DNA of 26,373 nt from a virus, in IMG/VR virus record IMGVR_UViG_3300017709_000022, positions 1 to 26,373 of that record; one strand, written 5' to 3'. Under the pieces are notes generated by a model. That model was given only the letters and a program-made list of their open reading frames with translations, had not been told where the DNA came from and did no database searches. The translations under genes and the position numbers were made by a program. Of this stretch, positions 1-5,804 are shown one piece after another (the first letter of the stretch is position 1; each line of letters begins with the position of its first letter).

Positions 1-247
1 GGGACTTGTTGCAGCCGTAGACTCTGACCGTGGCTATCCTAACAAACAAGGAACAACACTCACCGGACTTCCACCTGTTGCTAACCTGGCAGAAGCTACT
101 GATGGTAGTGGACGACTCATAGCTATCGACTGCTGGAGATTCACCGCTAACGATGACGCGATGCTTGAAGATGCCGAGGGTGTTCAAGAGCTTACTCAGT
201 TAGAGTTCCTGGCGATCAAGCCTAAGCCTCAAAACGAGATGGAGTAA
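1..247 (+). CDS. C-terminal fragment of an unidentified phage protein
   Basis: The reading frame starting at base 2 is open from the window edge to TAA at 245-247, giving the last 81 residues of a protein whose start lies outside. The visible part is soluble and mixed in composition, ends in a charged proline/lysine tail, and contains the segment RLIAIDCWRFTAND. I do not recognise a family. The next gene starts inside its stop codon (TAATG), so it is translationally coupled to the lysis genes. Its position just before a holin suggests the end of a structural or tail-associated operon, but that is inference. Confidence 0.6.
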   Translation, partial: GLVAAVDSDRGYPNKQGTTLTGLPPVANLAEATDGSGRLIAIDCWRFTANDDAMLEDAEGVQELTQLEFLAIKPKPQNEME

Positions 248-426
248 TGAACAACCATCATTTGACGCATCCGATCACAGGAATGATAGCTAGCTCATGG
301 TCAGCGATCTCGGCTTATTTTGACTACTTTGAAATGGCTGTTGGATTTATTTCGGCGGTCATAGCCCTGCTAATCGGAATACTTTCTTTGATAAACCAAT
401 GGCGGAGGTTTAAAAAAGGTGAATGA
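247..426 (+). CDS. Holin-like small membrane protein
   Basis: The product is 59 aa. After about 30 polar or mildly hydrophobic residues comes one clear transmembrane helix (about residues 31-49, core VGFISAVIALLIGILSLI), followed by a short basic tail (QWRRFKKGE). One helix with a positively charged C-terminus directly before spanin-like and amidase genes is the usual layout of a small phage holin, which makes the inner-membrane lesion that triggers lysis. ATG 247 overlaps the stop of the preceding gene, and its own stop overlaps the next gene's ATG (ATGATGA). The holin assignment rests on topology and neighbours, not on a sequence family I recognise. A membrane-anchored accessory lysis protein is the alternative. 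Confidence 0.6.
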   Translation: MNNHHLTHPITGMIASSWSAISAYFDYFEMAVGFISAVIALLIGILSLINQWRRFKKGE

Positions 427-623
427 TGAAGCTTTTGACAGCAGCGCTTCAAGCCTATGTCGCTTATACAAACTTAAAACTGAGGAGATATATTGATGAC
501 CTGGAGGATGAGATTGATAAGCTGGCTAGCGTTGGTGATGCTGCTTCCATCTTGCGGATTGAACGGCTCTCAAAAAGAATTAAACGCGAGCAGCTACGAT
601 CCTCCGGTGATAACTCTGACTGA
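423..623 (+). CDS. Small helical protein, candidate inner-membrane spanin (Rz-like)
   Basis: The product is 66 aa. A short, only moderately hydrophobic N-terminus (LLTAALQAYVAYTNL) is followed by a highly charged segment expected to be helical or coiled-coil (RRYIDDLEDEIDKL, then RIERLSKRIKREQL). In phage lysis cassettes an Rz-type i-spanin has an N-terminal membrane segment plus a periplasmic coiled coil, and the lipoprotein Rz1 gene overlaps it in another frame. The lipoprotein gene at 496 overlaps this one by 128 nt in the +1 frame, which is that arrangement. The hydrophobic segment is weaker than a normal transmembrane helix, so the role is inferred mainly from context. The start overlaps the holin stop, so the genes are coupled. 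Confidence 0.5.
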   Translation: MMKLLTAALQAYVAYTNLKLRRYIDDLEDEIDKLASVGDAASILRIERLSKRIKREQLRSSGDNSD

Positions 624-726
624 TGGCCGGCTTTATACATTTCAAGAGGTTTCGATGATCGGTAGAGGCCAGAAGTATTATAGTCAGTATGTCTGGCAAC
701 GTGCATTAATTACCGGACAGAAATGA
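496..726 (+). CDS. Lipoprotein, candidate outer-membrane spanin (Rz1-like)
   Basis: The product is 76 aa with a classical lipoprotein signal: basic start (MTWRMR), hydrophobic core (LISWLALVML) and lipobox LPSC with Cys at residue 20, leaving a mature peptide of about 57 aa. ATG 496 is preferred over the in-frame TTG at 493 because a GGAG motif at 484-487 sits 8 nt upstream of the ATG. The gene overlaps the coiled-coil gene at 423 in a different frame, and its stop overlaps the amidase start (ATGA). A lipoprotein embedded in or overlapping an Rz-like gene in a lysis cassette is the hallmark of o-spanins, which fuse the inner and outer membranes in Gram-negative hosts. The mature part is not strikingly proline-rich, so the family match is by architecture. 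Confidence 0.6.
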   Translation: MTWRMRLISWLALVMLLPSCGLNGSQKELNASSYDPPVITLTDGRLYTFQEVSMIGRGQKYYSQYVWQRALITGQK

Positions 727-1328
727 AATCAATATTTAAAAAGCTAATAGCTATCTTCTCGCGCAAACCAAAGCCGAGGATCAAGAAGGTATTGATTTGT
801 GTGGGCCACTCTAGAATGGGCGATAAAGGCGCTGTGAGCCGAGGCAACGTCAGTGAGTGGGCTTATAATCAATACGTGGCTGAAAAGCTACGAGAGAAGC
901 TTATAGAGCGTTCTATATCATGCACGGTCATTAGCGAGACTCCATTCAAAGGGTATCACAAATCCTGTTCGTATTTAGCCGAACAGTCTTGGGGTTACGA
1001 TTGCGTAATTGAGCTGCATTTTAATTCTCATACGGCAAGCGCAAATGGCTTTGAGTATCTGTATTGCGCCGGCAGCGAAAAAGGTAAAAAGCTAGCAGAG
1101 TCATTTCGTAAAATCCACTCGGAGGTTGTTCCAGGACAGAAGGATAGAGGCGTCAAGGCGATTAGCCAAGGAGGTAGAGGCTACAGGTTCTTATCCAAAA
1201 CTAAGCCCCCAGCCGCTATATGTGAGCCGTTCTTCGGCAGCAATGCCAAGGAGTGGGTTTTATATGAGGGCATGGAGTCGGAGCTAGCTCAGATCTATTG
1301 CGATGCTCTGGTTGATTACTTGGCGTAA
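723..1328 (+). CDS. N-acetylmuramoyl-L-alanine amidase (endolysin, Amidase_3 type)
   Basis: The product is 201 aa and should cleave the amide bond between N-acetylmuramic acid and L-alanine of the stem peptide. The Amidase_3 zinc and catalytic residues are visible in order: H29 in VGHSRMG, E45 in NVSEWAYN, H99 in ELHFNSH, and the catalytic Glu168 in ICEPFFG. The first 22 residues are basic and mildly hydrophobic (KKLIAIFSRKPKPRIKK), not a clear signal peptide, so release by the upstream holin is expected. The catalytic domain fills the rest of the protein and there is no separate wall-binding domain. It is the last gene of the lysis cassette, and the A-run after its stop is the T-tract of a terminator for the opposite strand. 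Confidence 0.88.
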   Translation: MKSIFKKLIAIFSRKPKPRIKKVLICVGHSRMGDKGAVSRGNVSEWAYNQYVAEKLREKLIERSISCTVISETPFKGYHKSCSYLAEQSWGYDCVIELHFNSHTASANGFEYLYCAGSEKGKKLAESFRKIHSEVVPGQKDRGVKAISQGGRGYRFLSKTKPPAAICEPFFGSNAKEWVLYEGMESELAQIYCDALVDYLA

Positions 1329-1357
1329 AAAAAGAGCGGAGCAATTAAGCCCCGCCC
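1327..1357 (-). terminator. Rho-independent terminator of the leftward gene
   Basis: Read on the minus strand, GGGCGGGGC, loop TTAATT and GCTCCGCTC form a 9-bp stem with two G-U pairs, followed by seven T. It lies just after the stop of the 102-aa minus-strand gene and supports that gene being real. On the plus strand the same hairpin is followed by a T-rich stretch only about 12 nt later, so rightward termination after the amidase would be weaker. Confidence 0.75.
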
Positions 1358-1376
1358 TTGTGATTTGGTTTTTTAT

Positions 1377-1685
1377 TTAGAGATTCTTTTCCTTGATAAA
1401 ATTAACAACTTTAATCAGGAAATAATAAACTCCCCCCCAGTCAGTCTGGAAGTGTTCATCATCGCCCCATTCTGAATGGTTTTCAACTTTGTCAGGTCCA
1501 TAAACCCAATAATTATTTTCAGCTCCATAGCGTTCAATTTCAATTCTCGCTCCAATTTTTTTAGCTAATCTTTTAGATTTTCCGTATTGGCTACGGTTTA
1601 GCTTTTCTGCTTCAGTCTCAGCACTTCCGGCTGACATCAATTTACCCATAAGGGTGTCTAGTTGTGTTAGTCTTTGGTTTTGCAC
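1377..1685 (-). CDS. Unknown leftward protein, 102 aa
   Basis: This is the only convincing minus-strand gene in the window. It has its own promoter (1738-1766) and terminator (1327-1357). The longest form starts at GTG 1685. ATG at residue 13 (about base 1649) is an alternative, and neither has a clear Shine-Dalgarno sequence. The N-terminal half is charged and helical; the C-terminal half is acidic and aromatic (NYWVYGPDK, HFQTDWGGVYYFL) and ends in KVVNFIKEKNL. I do not recognise the family. Transcription opposite to the early operon and next to an RHH gene is what one expects of a control, immunity or host-interaction gene, but no DNA-binding motif is evident. Confidence 0.6.
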   Translation of the reverse strand: MQNQRLTQLDTLMGKLMSAGSAETEAEKLNRSQYGKSKRLAKKIGARIEIERYGAENNYWVYGPDKVENHSEWGDDEHFQTDWGGVYYFLIKVVNFIKEKNL

Positions 1686-1737
1686 TTTTGTGTTTTAGTT
1701 AGTGTTTAGCGCCGGCCTTTTTCCTGCCGACAAAAAG

Positions 1738-1766
1738 ACAATACGATAAAGAAATATAATTGTCAA
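1738..1766 (-). promoter_or_regulatory. Sigma70-type promoter for the leftward gene
   Basis: On the minus strand, TTGACA (1761-1766) and TATTGT (1738-1743) are separated by exactly 17 nt, close to the sigma70 consensus. Predicted transcription starts near 1731, leaving a leader of about 46 nt before GTG 1685. That leader contains a possible 6-bp hairpin (GTCGGC/GCCGGC with one wobble). Confidence 0.75.
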
Positions 1767-1834
1767 CTATTTTATTTTTCCTTTAGGCATAAGGGTTGTG
1801 GCACTTAAATAAAATAATTTAAGAAATATATTTG
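1749..1834 (+). repeat. Direct repeat of 14 nt in the divergent control region (candidate operators)
   Basis: AAGAAATATAATTG at 1749-1762 and AAGAAATATATTTG at 1821-1834 differ at one position and are 72 nt apart. The first lies in the spacer and -35 box of the leftward promoter; the second abuts and enters the -35 box of the rightward promoter. Both are therefore placed where a repressor could block transcription. The neighbouring RHH protein is the obvious candidate ligand, by inference. Confidence 0.45.
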
Positions 1835-1859
1835 ACTGGTTTCTATTTTTTGCTAGGTT
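1832..1859 (+). promoter_or_regulatory. Candidate promoter of the early operon
   Basis: TTGACT (1832-1837), a 16-nt spacer and TAGGTT (1854-1859), preceded by an extended -10 TG (1851-1852). The -10 box is weak. ATG 1869 follows 9 nt after it, so the transcript would start almost at the start codon. The element resembles the one at 8808: both contain TTGACT, then GGTTTCTA, TGC and TTGTC before the ATG. Confidence 0.45.
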
Positions 1860-1868
1860 GTCTCTGCA

Positions 1869-1997
1869 ATGAAATTAGTGCAATTAACTGAAGAGACACA
1901 CAAGGCCGTTAAGGTTCTTGCTGTAAATGAAGGAGTAAGCCTTAAAGACCTAGTCGAGCGGCTTTTGAAGTCAGCAATGAAAGGAGTTTCTAAATGA
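1869..1997 (+). CDS. Ribbon-helix-helix (Arc/MetJ-type) DNA-binding protein, 42 aa
   Basis: This small frame runs ATG 1869 to TGA 1995-1997. Its N-terminus gives the strand MKLVQLTEETHKAV, then helix VKVLAVNEG, turn VS and helix LKDLVERLLKSAM. That is the ribbon-helix-helix pattern: an alternating strand, then two helices joined by a G-x-S turn (NEGVSLKDLV). RHH proteins of this size act as dimeric transcriptional repressors, such as P22 Arc. There is no strong Shine-Dalgarno sequence and the predicted transcription start is about 3 nt upstream, so translation may be leaderless. It is the first gene of the early operon, overlaps the next gene (ATGA), and sits next to a candidate operator repeat, which suggests autoregulation. 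Confidence 0.65.
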   Translation: MKLVQLTEETHKAVKVLAVNEGVSLKDLVERLLKSAMKGVSK

Positions 1998-2251
1998 AAG
2001 AACTAATGCTGGGAGCGGCGATCTTTCTTTGTTTAACAACGCTAGTGATGTGGGTGTTCGCCTCGTCTCGCGCTGTGGAGAAGGCTAGAATTCAAGAGAT
2101 GGCTCACAAGCTGTATCTTCGTCCGAACTTTGAGCTACTTGAACTTAAGGAGCTTTTGATTGGAGGATACTATGAGCTAGACCAATACGAAGTAAACGAG
2201 CGGATTGAGGCTATCAATATTGCTTTAAACGCAAAACAAAGGACATACTAA
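1994..2251 (+). CDS. Small membrane-anchored protein of unknown function
   Basis: The product is 85 aa. An N-terminal transmembrane helix (about residues 5-24, LGAAIFLCLTTLVMWVFASS) is followed by a charged cytoplasmic or periplasmic helical region ending KQRTY. AAAGGAG about 8 nt before ATG 1994 is a good ribosome-binding site. The start overlaps the stop of the RHH gene and the stop overlaps the next start, so it is part of a coupled early operon. I do not recognise the family. Small early membrane proteins of phages often modify host envelope or exclusion functions, but nothing here shows which. Confidence 0.6.
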   Translation: MKELMLGAAIFLCLTTLVMWVFASSRAVEKARIQEMAHKLYLRPNFELLELKELLIGGYYELDQYEVNERIEAINIALNAKQRTY

Positions 2252-2442
2252 TGAACATAGACGAAGAGAGTAAAAAGTTATCTTTAATCAAAGAAGCTGA
2301 GCGAAAAGCCAGATATGCCCCTAGCGCACGCTGGGACGCCATACAAGCTGGAGTGGCCCGAATTAGGGCTAATGAGAGCCAAGAATACAAAGCGGCGCGA
2401 GAAGCCGCCTACGCGCAAGCTAGAAAGAACCTTGGACTATGA
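2251..2442 (+). CDS. Small basic helical protein of unknown function
   Basis: The product is 63 aa, soluble and rich in Ala, Arg, Lys and Glu, and likely almost all helix (EAERKARYAPSARWDAIQAGVARI). AAAGGA lies upstream of ATG 2251, and the start overlaps the stop of the previous gene while the stop overlaps the start of the HTH gene at 2439. No family is recognised. The tight coupling on both sides and the ribosome-binding site support it as a real gene. Confidence 0.55.
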   Translation: MNIDEESKKLSLIKEAERKARYAPSARWDAIQAGVARIRANESQEYKAAREAAYAQARKNLGL

Positions 2443-2636
2443 AAACCAAAACACAAAAGCGCCAGATATTAGCGCATTTAGAAAACGGTGGAAGCCTCAC
2501 TACACTTGGGGCATTTAAAAAATTCGGATGCACTCGTCTTGCTGCAAGGGTCTTAGACCTACGCCGCGATGGTCATCCAGTCAAATCAGAGAGAATCAGC
2601 GTGAACGGAAAACACGTTTCAAAATATTCCATTTAA
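2439..2636 (+). CDS. Small helix-turn-helix protein
   Basis: The product is 65 aa. The pattern TQKRQILAHLENGGSLTTLGAFKKFGCTRLAARVLDLRRDGHPV is a short winged HTH seen in many phages (Pfam HTH_39-like): helix, 'gSLT' turn, recognition helix with the conserved RLAARVLDLR, then the beta wing IKSE/ISVNGKHVSKY. It probably binds DNA as a regulator of early transcription; the target is unknown. ATG 2439 overlaps the upstream stop by 4 nt. The alternative overlapping frame at 2315 lacks these features and is a shadow. Confidence 0.65.
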   Translation: MKTKTQKRQILAHLENGGSLTTLGAFKKFGCTRLAARVLDLRRDGHPVKSERISVNGKHVSKYSI

Positions 2637-2640
2637 CGAC

Positions 2641-3291
2641 ATGAACGAAATAACACAAAATAAGAAGGGCAACGCTTTACAAGAGCTTGCGGAGCGATTG
2701 GGCAGCAACTCAAAAAGGACTGCTGAAATACTAAAAGCTACGGCTTTTAAGAGCTGCAAGAACGATGAGCAGTTCGCATCATTGGTAATCGTGGCTAACA
2801 CCTATGGACTAAACCCCTTACTAAAAGAGCTTTACGCTTTTCCTGGCAAGGGCGGTGAAATTGTTCCAATTGTCTCTATTGACGGCTGGCTTCGGATTAT
2901 TAACGACCATCCCCAAATGAACGGGATGAGCGAGGAGTGGGCCGAGGATGGTTCTTGGTGTGAAATCAAGATACACCGGAAGGATCGTGAGCATCCTACC
3001 ACGCATCGGGAATACCTAGAAGAGGTCAAGAGAAACACTGAGCCTTGGAAACAACATCCTCGCCGGATGCTTAAATGGAAATCGATCATCCAATGCGGGC
3101 GAGTAGCCTTTGGGTTTGGCGGTATCCATGATGAAGATGAAGGACGCGACATCGCCGGTTTCCGTGACGTAACGCCGGCTTCTCCGGTTACAAGAGTTCG
3201 CGAAATCGCGGTTGATCCTTTTGAGGATGTGATTGAGACAGATGTTGAGCCGGACACTGAGGATTTGTTTAGTCAGGAGGTATCGAAATGA
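2641..3291 (+). CDS. bet: RecT/Bet family single-strand annealing protein
   Basis: The product is 216 aa. It should bind ssDNA and anneal complementary strands, working with the adjacent 5'-3' exonuclease in phage recombination. Visible family features are an N-terminal helical segment, then FASLVIVANTYGLNPLLKELYAFPGKGGEIVPIVSIDGWLRIINDHPQMNGM, which is the most conserved RecT/Bet core (NPLLKELYAFP, IDGWLRI), and a later tract of basic and aromatic residues (RMLKWKSIIQCGRVAFGFGGIHDEDEG). The acidic C-terminal tail (DPFEDVIETDVEPDTEDLF) is typical. Its length is somewhat short but within range (lambda Bet is 261 aa). Its stop overlaps the start of the exonuclease gene, giving a coupled exo/bet pair. 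Confidence 0.9.
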   Translation: MNEITQNKKGNALQELAERLGSNSKRTAEILKATAFKSCKNDEQFASLVIVANTYGLNPLLKELYAFPGKGGEIVPIVSIDGWLRIINDHPQMNGMSEEWAEDGSWCEIKIHRKDREHPTTHREYLEEVKRNTEPWKQHPRRMLKWKSIIQCGRVAFGFGGIHDEDEGRDIAGFRDVTPASPVTRVREIAVDPFEDVIETDVEPDTEDLFSQEVSK

Positions 3292-3929
3292 TCGTCCATG
3301 ACGACATCAAGCAAGGCTCGGAAGCGTGGGAGCAGATCAGGCTCGGGAGGGCTACGGCTTCACAGGCTAGCAATATCCTGACTCCTACCGGCAAGCTATC
3401 AACCAGTCGTATTAAATACGCTCGGAAGCTAGCGCGAGAATGCCGTGTGAGCGATCCTATGGTGTTTGCTGGGAACAAGTTCACTGACTGGGGTAACGAC
3501 CATGAGAACGAGGCTAGGGAGCTGTTTGAGTCGATGATGGGCTACCAAGTCACCGAGGTTGGGTTTGTTACTCGCAACGACAAGATTATCGGATGCTCGC
3601 CGGACGGCTTAATCATGGATGAAAATGGGAACTATGACATGGGCTTGGAGATAAAATGTCCACAAGTAGATAAGCATACTGAGTATCTCATGGAAGGAGT
3701 GTTGCCAAAGGAATACAAGCTTCAAGTCCATTGGAGCATGGCCGTCACCGGCATTAAGACATGGTGGTTTATGAGCTATTTCCCTGAGACTAATCCTCTC
3801 ATCATTAAGGTTCAAGCTGACGAGTTCACTGATCTTGTCTCACGCGCACAAGATGATTTTATTCCAGAATACCGAGAGGTAGCTGAGCAGGTTAAGGAAG
3901 CTCTTTTTGGAAAGGTGGTAATTCGATGA
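3288..3929 (+). CDS. exo: YqaJ / lambda Red exonuclease-type 5'-3' nuclease
   Basis: The product is 213 aa, close to lambda exonuclease (226 aa). PD-(D/E)XK nuclease residues are visible: D106 in GCSPDGL, E121 and K123 in LEIKCP, and Q146 in YKLQVHWSM. The N-terminus carries the family's QGSEAWEQIRLGRATAS motif. It should degrade the 5' strand of duplex ends, exposing ssDNA for the upstream annealase. The strong ribosome-binding site CAGGAGGT precedes ATG 3288, which overlaps the annealase stop. The pair supports recombination-dependent replication or repair of the phage genome. Confidence 0.9.
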   Translation: MIVHDDIKQGSEAWEQIRLGRATASQASNILTPTGKLSTSRIKYARKLARECRVSDPMVFAGNKFTDWGNDHENEARELFESMMGYQVTEVGFVTRNDKIIGCSPDGLIMDENGNYDMGLEIKCPQVDKHTEYLMEGVLPKEYKLQVHWSMAVTGIKTWWFMSYFPETNPLIIKVQADEFTDLVSRAQDDFIPEYREVAEQVKEALFGKVVIR

Positions 3930-4228
3930 CTATTGCAATGAAAAACCTAGTTGAATCCGAAAGGTGGAGGCGAGCAGGTGTTTCAACATATTACCGAAAG
4001 TCTTTGGTTTTAGCGACAGTCTGCGAACCTGGTATCTCAACAGAAGATTTAGCTGCGGTAATCGGAACGACCCGTGGATGTATTAACACGGCGGTCAGCC
4101 ATCTTGCTAAAAAGAACCTTCTTCGCAAGGAGCTGATAAAATCGACAAAGTTTGGCGAGCCTAGAAAAATTAGGATCTATCCTACACCCTACGCTAAAGA
4201 TTTAGCAAACACTATAGAAACAGTATGA
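3926..4228 (+). CDS. Winged helix-turn-helix protein
   Basis: The product is 100 aa. After a charged N-terminus, residues about 25-85 read as a winged HTH of MarR/DprA-WH type: helix RKSLVLATVCE, helix STEDLAAVIGT, turn, recognition helix TRGCINTAVSHLAKKNLL and a basic wing (RKELIKSTKFGEPRKIRIYPT). It is probably a small DNA-binding regulator or replication accessory protein. AAGGTGG precedes ATG 3926 and the start overlaps the exonuclease stop. It lies between recombination nucleases, so it may act with them; nothing shows a specific target. Confidence 0.6.
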   Translation: MTIAMKNLVESERWRRAGVSTYYRKSLVLATVCEPGISTEDLAAVIGTTRGCINTAVSHLAKKNLLRKELIKSTKFGEPRKIRIYPTPYAKDLANTIETV

Positions 4229-4527
4229 CGCGATACGCTAAAAGGGTAGACGCCAATCACTCAGAGGTGGTTGCGGAGTTCAAGGAGCTTCTGCCCGAAG
4301 CTAGCGTATTTGATTTATCGGGCGCTGGCAGGGGCATTCCTGACATCCTTGTGGGCTTAAATGGGTTTAACTACCTGTTTGAGATCAAGGACGGCTCCAA
4401 GCCTCCCTGCGCCCGTAAATTAACTAAAGCTCAACAGGAGCTTCACTCGACCTGGCAAGGTCAAATATGCGTAATCCACAACGCCGGCCAGATGCTGGCG
4501 GAGATCGCGAAAACACAAAACACATAA
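4225..4527 (+). CDS. VRR-NUC domain nuclease (possible Holliday junction resolvase)
   Basis: The product is 100 aa and is the whole of a VRR-NUC fold of the PD-(D/E)XK superfamily: GAGRGIPDILVGL supplies the Asp, FEIKDG supplies the E-x-K, and KLTKAQQELHSTW is the conserved following helix. Stand-alone VRR-NUC proteins in phages are structure-specific endonucleases, including Holliday-junction cleaving enzymes that take the place of RusA. The position next to exo/bet fits resolution of recombination intermediates. ATG 4225 overlaps the stop of the HTH gene. Confidence in the nuclease family is high; the exact substrate is inferred. Confidence 0.8.
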   Translation: MTRYAKRVDANHSEVVAEFKELLPEASVFDLSGAGRGIPDILVGLNGFNYLFEIKDGSKPPCARKLTKAQQELHSTWQGQICVIHNAGQMLAEIAKTQNT

Positions 4528-4531
4528 AAAC

Positions 4532-5251
4532 ATGGCAGGAGATTGGATAAAATTTGAAAAGGCTACACTAGATAAGCCGGAGGTATTTGAAATGGCAGGA
4601 GAGCTGGGCATTGACCCAGATGCAGTCATTGGAAAACTTTTAAGAGTCTGGAACTGGTTTGATGATCAGTCAGAAAAAGGTAACGCTCCGCTAACGGTGC
4701 GAGCGTTACTAGATCGTTACTCGGGCGTTACCGGCTTCAGTGAGGCTATGGTAAAGGTGGGCTGGTTGGTTATTGATGGTAATGATATGTTTCTACCTAA
4801 TTTTGAGCGACACAACGGGCAAACGTCGAAAACACGGGCTTTAACAGCTAAACGAGTAGCTAAAAAGAAGAGTAAAGATAACGCAGAAGGTAACGGTGAC
4901 AGCGTTAGTCAAACGTTAGCAGAGAAGAGAAGAAAAGAGAAGAGTAAGAGTACTACTAAAGAGGAGTTTGTTGAACCCGATTTAAATGAGTTTACCGATT
5001 ACCTTGTTAATTCACTTCCTAAAATTAATCCAGAATGGACTGAAAATAGATCGAAGCGAGCAGCATCACTTCAATACGAGACATATGTCCTTTCAAATTG
5101 GCATGACGGGAATGGTAAAAAAATCAAGAACTGGAAAAACAAAGCTCGCAACGCTTTTGCTTACAAAAAACCAAGCAGCTTTGGAAAAGCTGATAAAGCG
5201 CAACAGCTATCAACAACGGAAGGAAATGGAATCTATGTCGCTGAACTATAA
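4532..5251 (+). CDS. Replication initiator-like protein with intragenic iterons
   Basis: The product is 239 aa. The N-terminal domain (about residues 1-110: WIKFEKATLDKPEVFEMA, VIGKLLRVWNWFDD, PLTVRALLDRY) is the pattern of phage primosomal or replisome-organiser proteins that bind the origin. A low-complexity, lysine/serine-rich linker follows (about 111-150), then a C-terminal domain with NEFTDYLVNSLPKINPEW and an NWKNKARNAF segment similar to DnaT/DnaD-type partners. The gene carries nine TAACG/CGTTA copies between 4681 and 4918, as lambda O carries its origin iterons. It precedes a DnaC-like loader, as O precedes P in lambda. The start has no clear ribosome-binding site. Confidence is moderate because the sequence family is diverse. 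Confidence 0.65.
   Translation: MAGDWIKFEKATLDKPEVFEMAGELGIDPDAVIGKLLRVWNWFDDQSEKGNAPLTVRALLDRYSGVTGFSEAMVKVGWLVIDGNDMFLPNFERHNGQTSKTRALTAKRVAKKKSKDNAEGNGDSVSQTLAEKRRKEKSKSTTKEEFVEPDLNEFTDYLVNSLPKINPEWTENRSKRAASLQYETYVLSNWHDGNGKKIKNWKNKARNAFAYKKPSSFGKADKAQQLSTTEGNGIYVAEL
4679..4920 (+). repeat. Iteron array inside the initiator gene (candidate replication origin)
   Basis: The core TAACG, on either strand, occurs nine times: at 4681, 4692, 4704, 4715 and 4726 (first cluster; the last three reversed) and at 4879, 4891, 4903 and 4914 (second cluster; the last two reversed). Copies are 10-12 nt apart, about one helical turn. The first and third copies form a perfect inverted repeat (GTAACGCTC / GAGCGTTAC). 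By chance about 0.5 copies would be expected in this length. A purine tract (about 4918-4965) follows the second cluster. Confidence 0.65.
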
Positions 5252-5804
5252 TGAGATAAAAATTTGGCTAGCAAAGTGGGGTTTTCCTGCTCGCCACATT
5301 GCAAATCTAATGCAGATGCACGGCGATGGGCTAGGGAAAGCGCTGGAGCTTGAGGAGCGAGTAATAGGCGGTGATTGCCTGCTCATTCTTTGCGGTGACC
5401 GAGGTCCAGGTAAAACTCAAATCGCTACAAAGTGGGCTGAAATGGCAGCTAAAAAAGATAAAGGTAGTCGATATTTCAAGACGCATGATCTTTTAGAGAC
5501 AATCAGGCAGCAATTTGGAGATGATCGTCAGCAGAAAGGAACAGCCCGTGACACACTTCAGCAGGCCAAGAAGGTCTCACTGCTCATTTTAGACGAATGG
5601 AGCGAGCTAGCAGGAACTGACTGGGAACAAAGGACGCTCACTAACCTAATCGACCATCGTTACGACAACCTTTTAGCGACCGTGATCATAACGAATCACA
5701 AGCCAACTGAGGCAGCGGCAGCGGTCGGAAGATCGATCTGGTCGAGAGCCGAGGAGACCGGTGGAGTGGTCAATTGTAACTGGAAAAGCTACCGAAACAA
5801 ATGA
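5235..5804 (+). CDS. DnaC-like AAA+ ATPase (replicative helicase loader)
   Basis: From ATG 5235 the product is 189 aa. ATG 5226 is also in frame, but GGAAGGA (5218-5224) is well spaced only for 5235. Walker A is GDRGPGKT (residues 54-61), Walker B is LLILDEW (D120-E121), sensor 1 is TVIITNH, and an arginine-bearing helix RSIWSRAEE follows. This is the DnaC/IstB-like pattern, in which the protein loads the host DnaB helicase at the phage origin. It follows the initiator gene directly and overlaps its 3' end; the next gene, a DnaA domain IV protein, overlaps its stop. At about 190 aa it is shorter than E. coli DnaC (245 aa), missing most of the N-terminal helicase-binding part. Confidence 0.8.
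   Translation: MSLNYNEIKIWLAKWGFPARHIANLMQMHGDGLGKALELEERVIGGDCLLILCGDRGPGKTQIATKWAEMAAKKDKGSRYFKTHDLLETIRQQFGDDRQQKGTARDTLQQAKKVSLLILDEWSELAGTDWEQRTLTNLIDHRYDNLLATVIITNHKPTEAAAAVGRSIWSRAEETGGVVNCNWKSYRNK

Noticed and set aside
2832-3257. Long minus-strand frame opposite the RecT/Bet gene
   Set aside because: It is rich in Ser, Ile and Arg and lies wholly opposite a well-supported gene, so it is an antisense shadow.
4986-5234. Longer open frame upstream of the DnaC-like gene
   Set aside because: This part is the shadow of the initiator gene in another frame. ATG 5235 has the well-spaced ribosome-binding site and the ATPase pattern begins after it.
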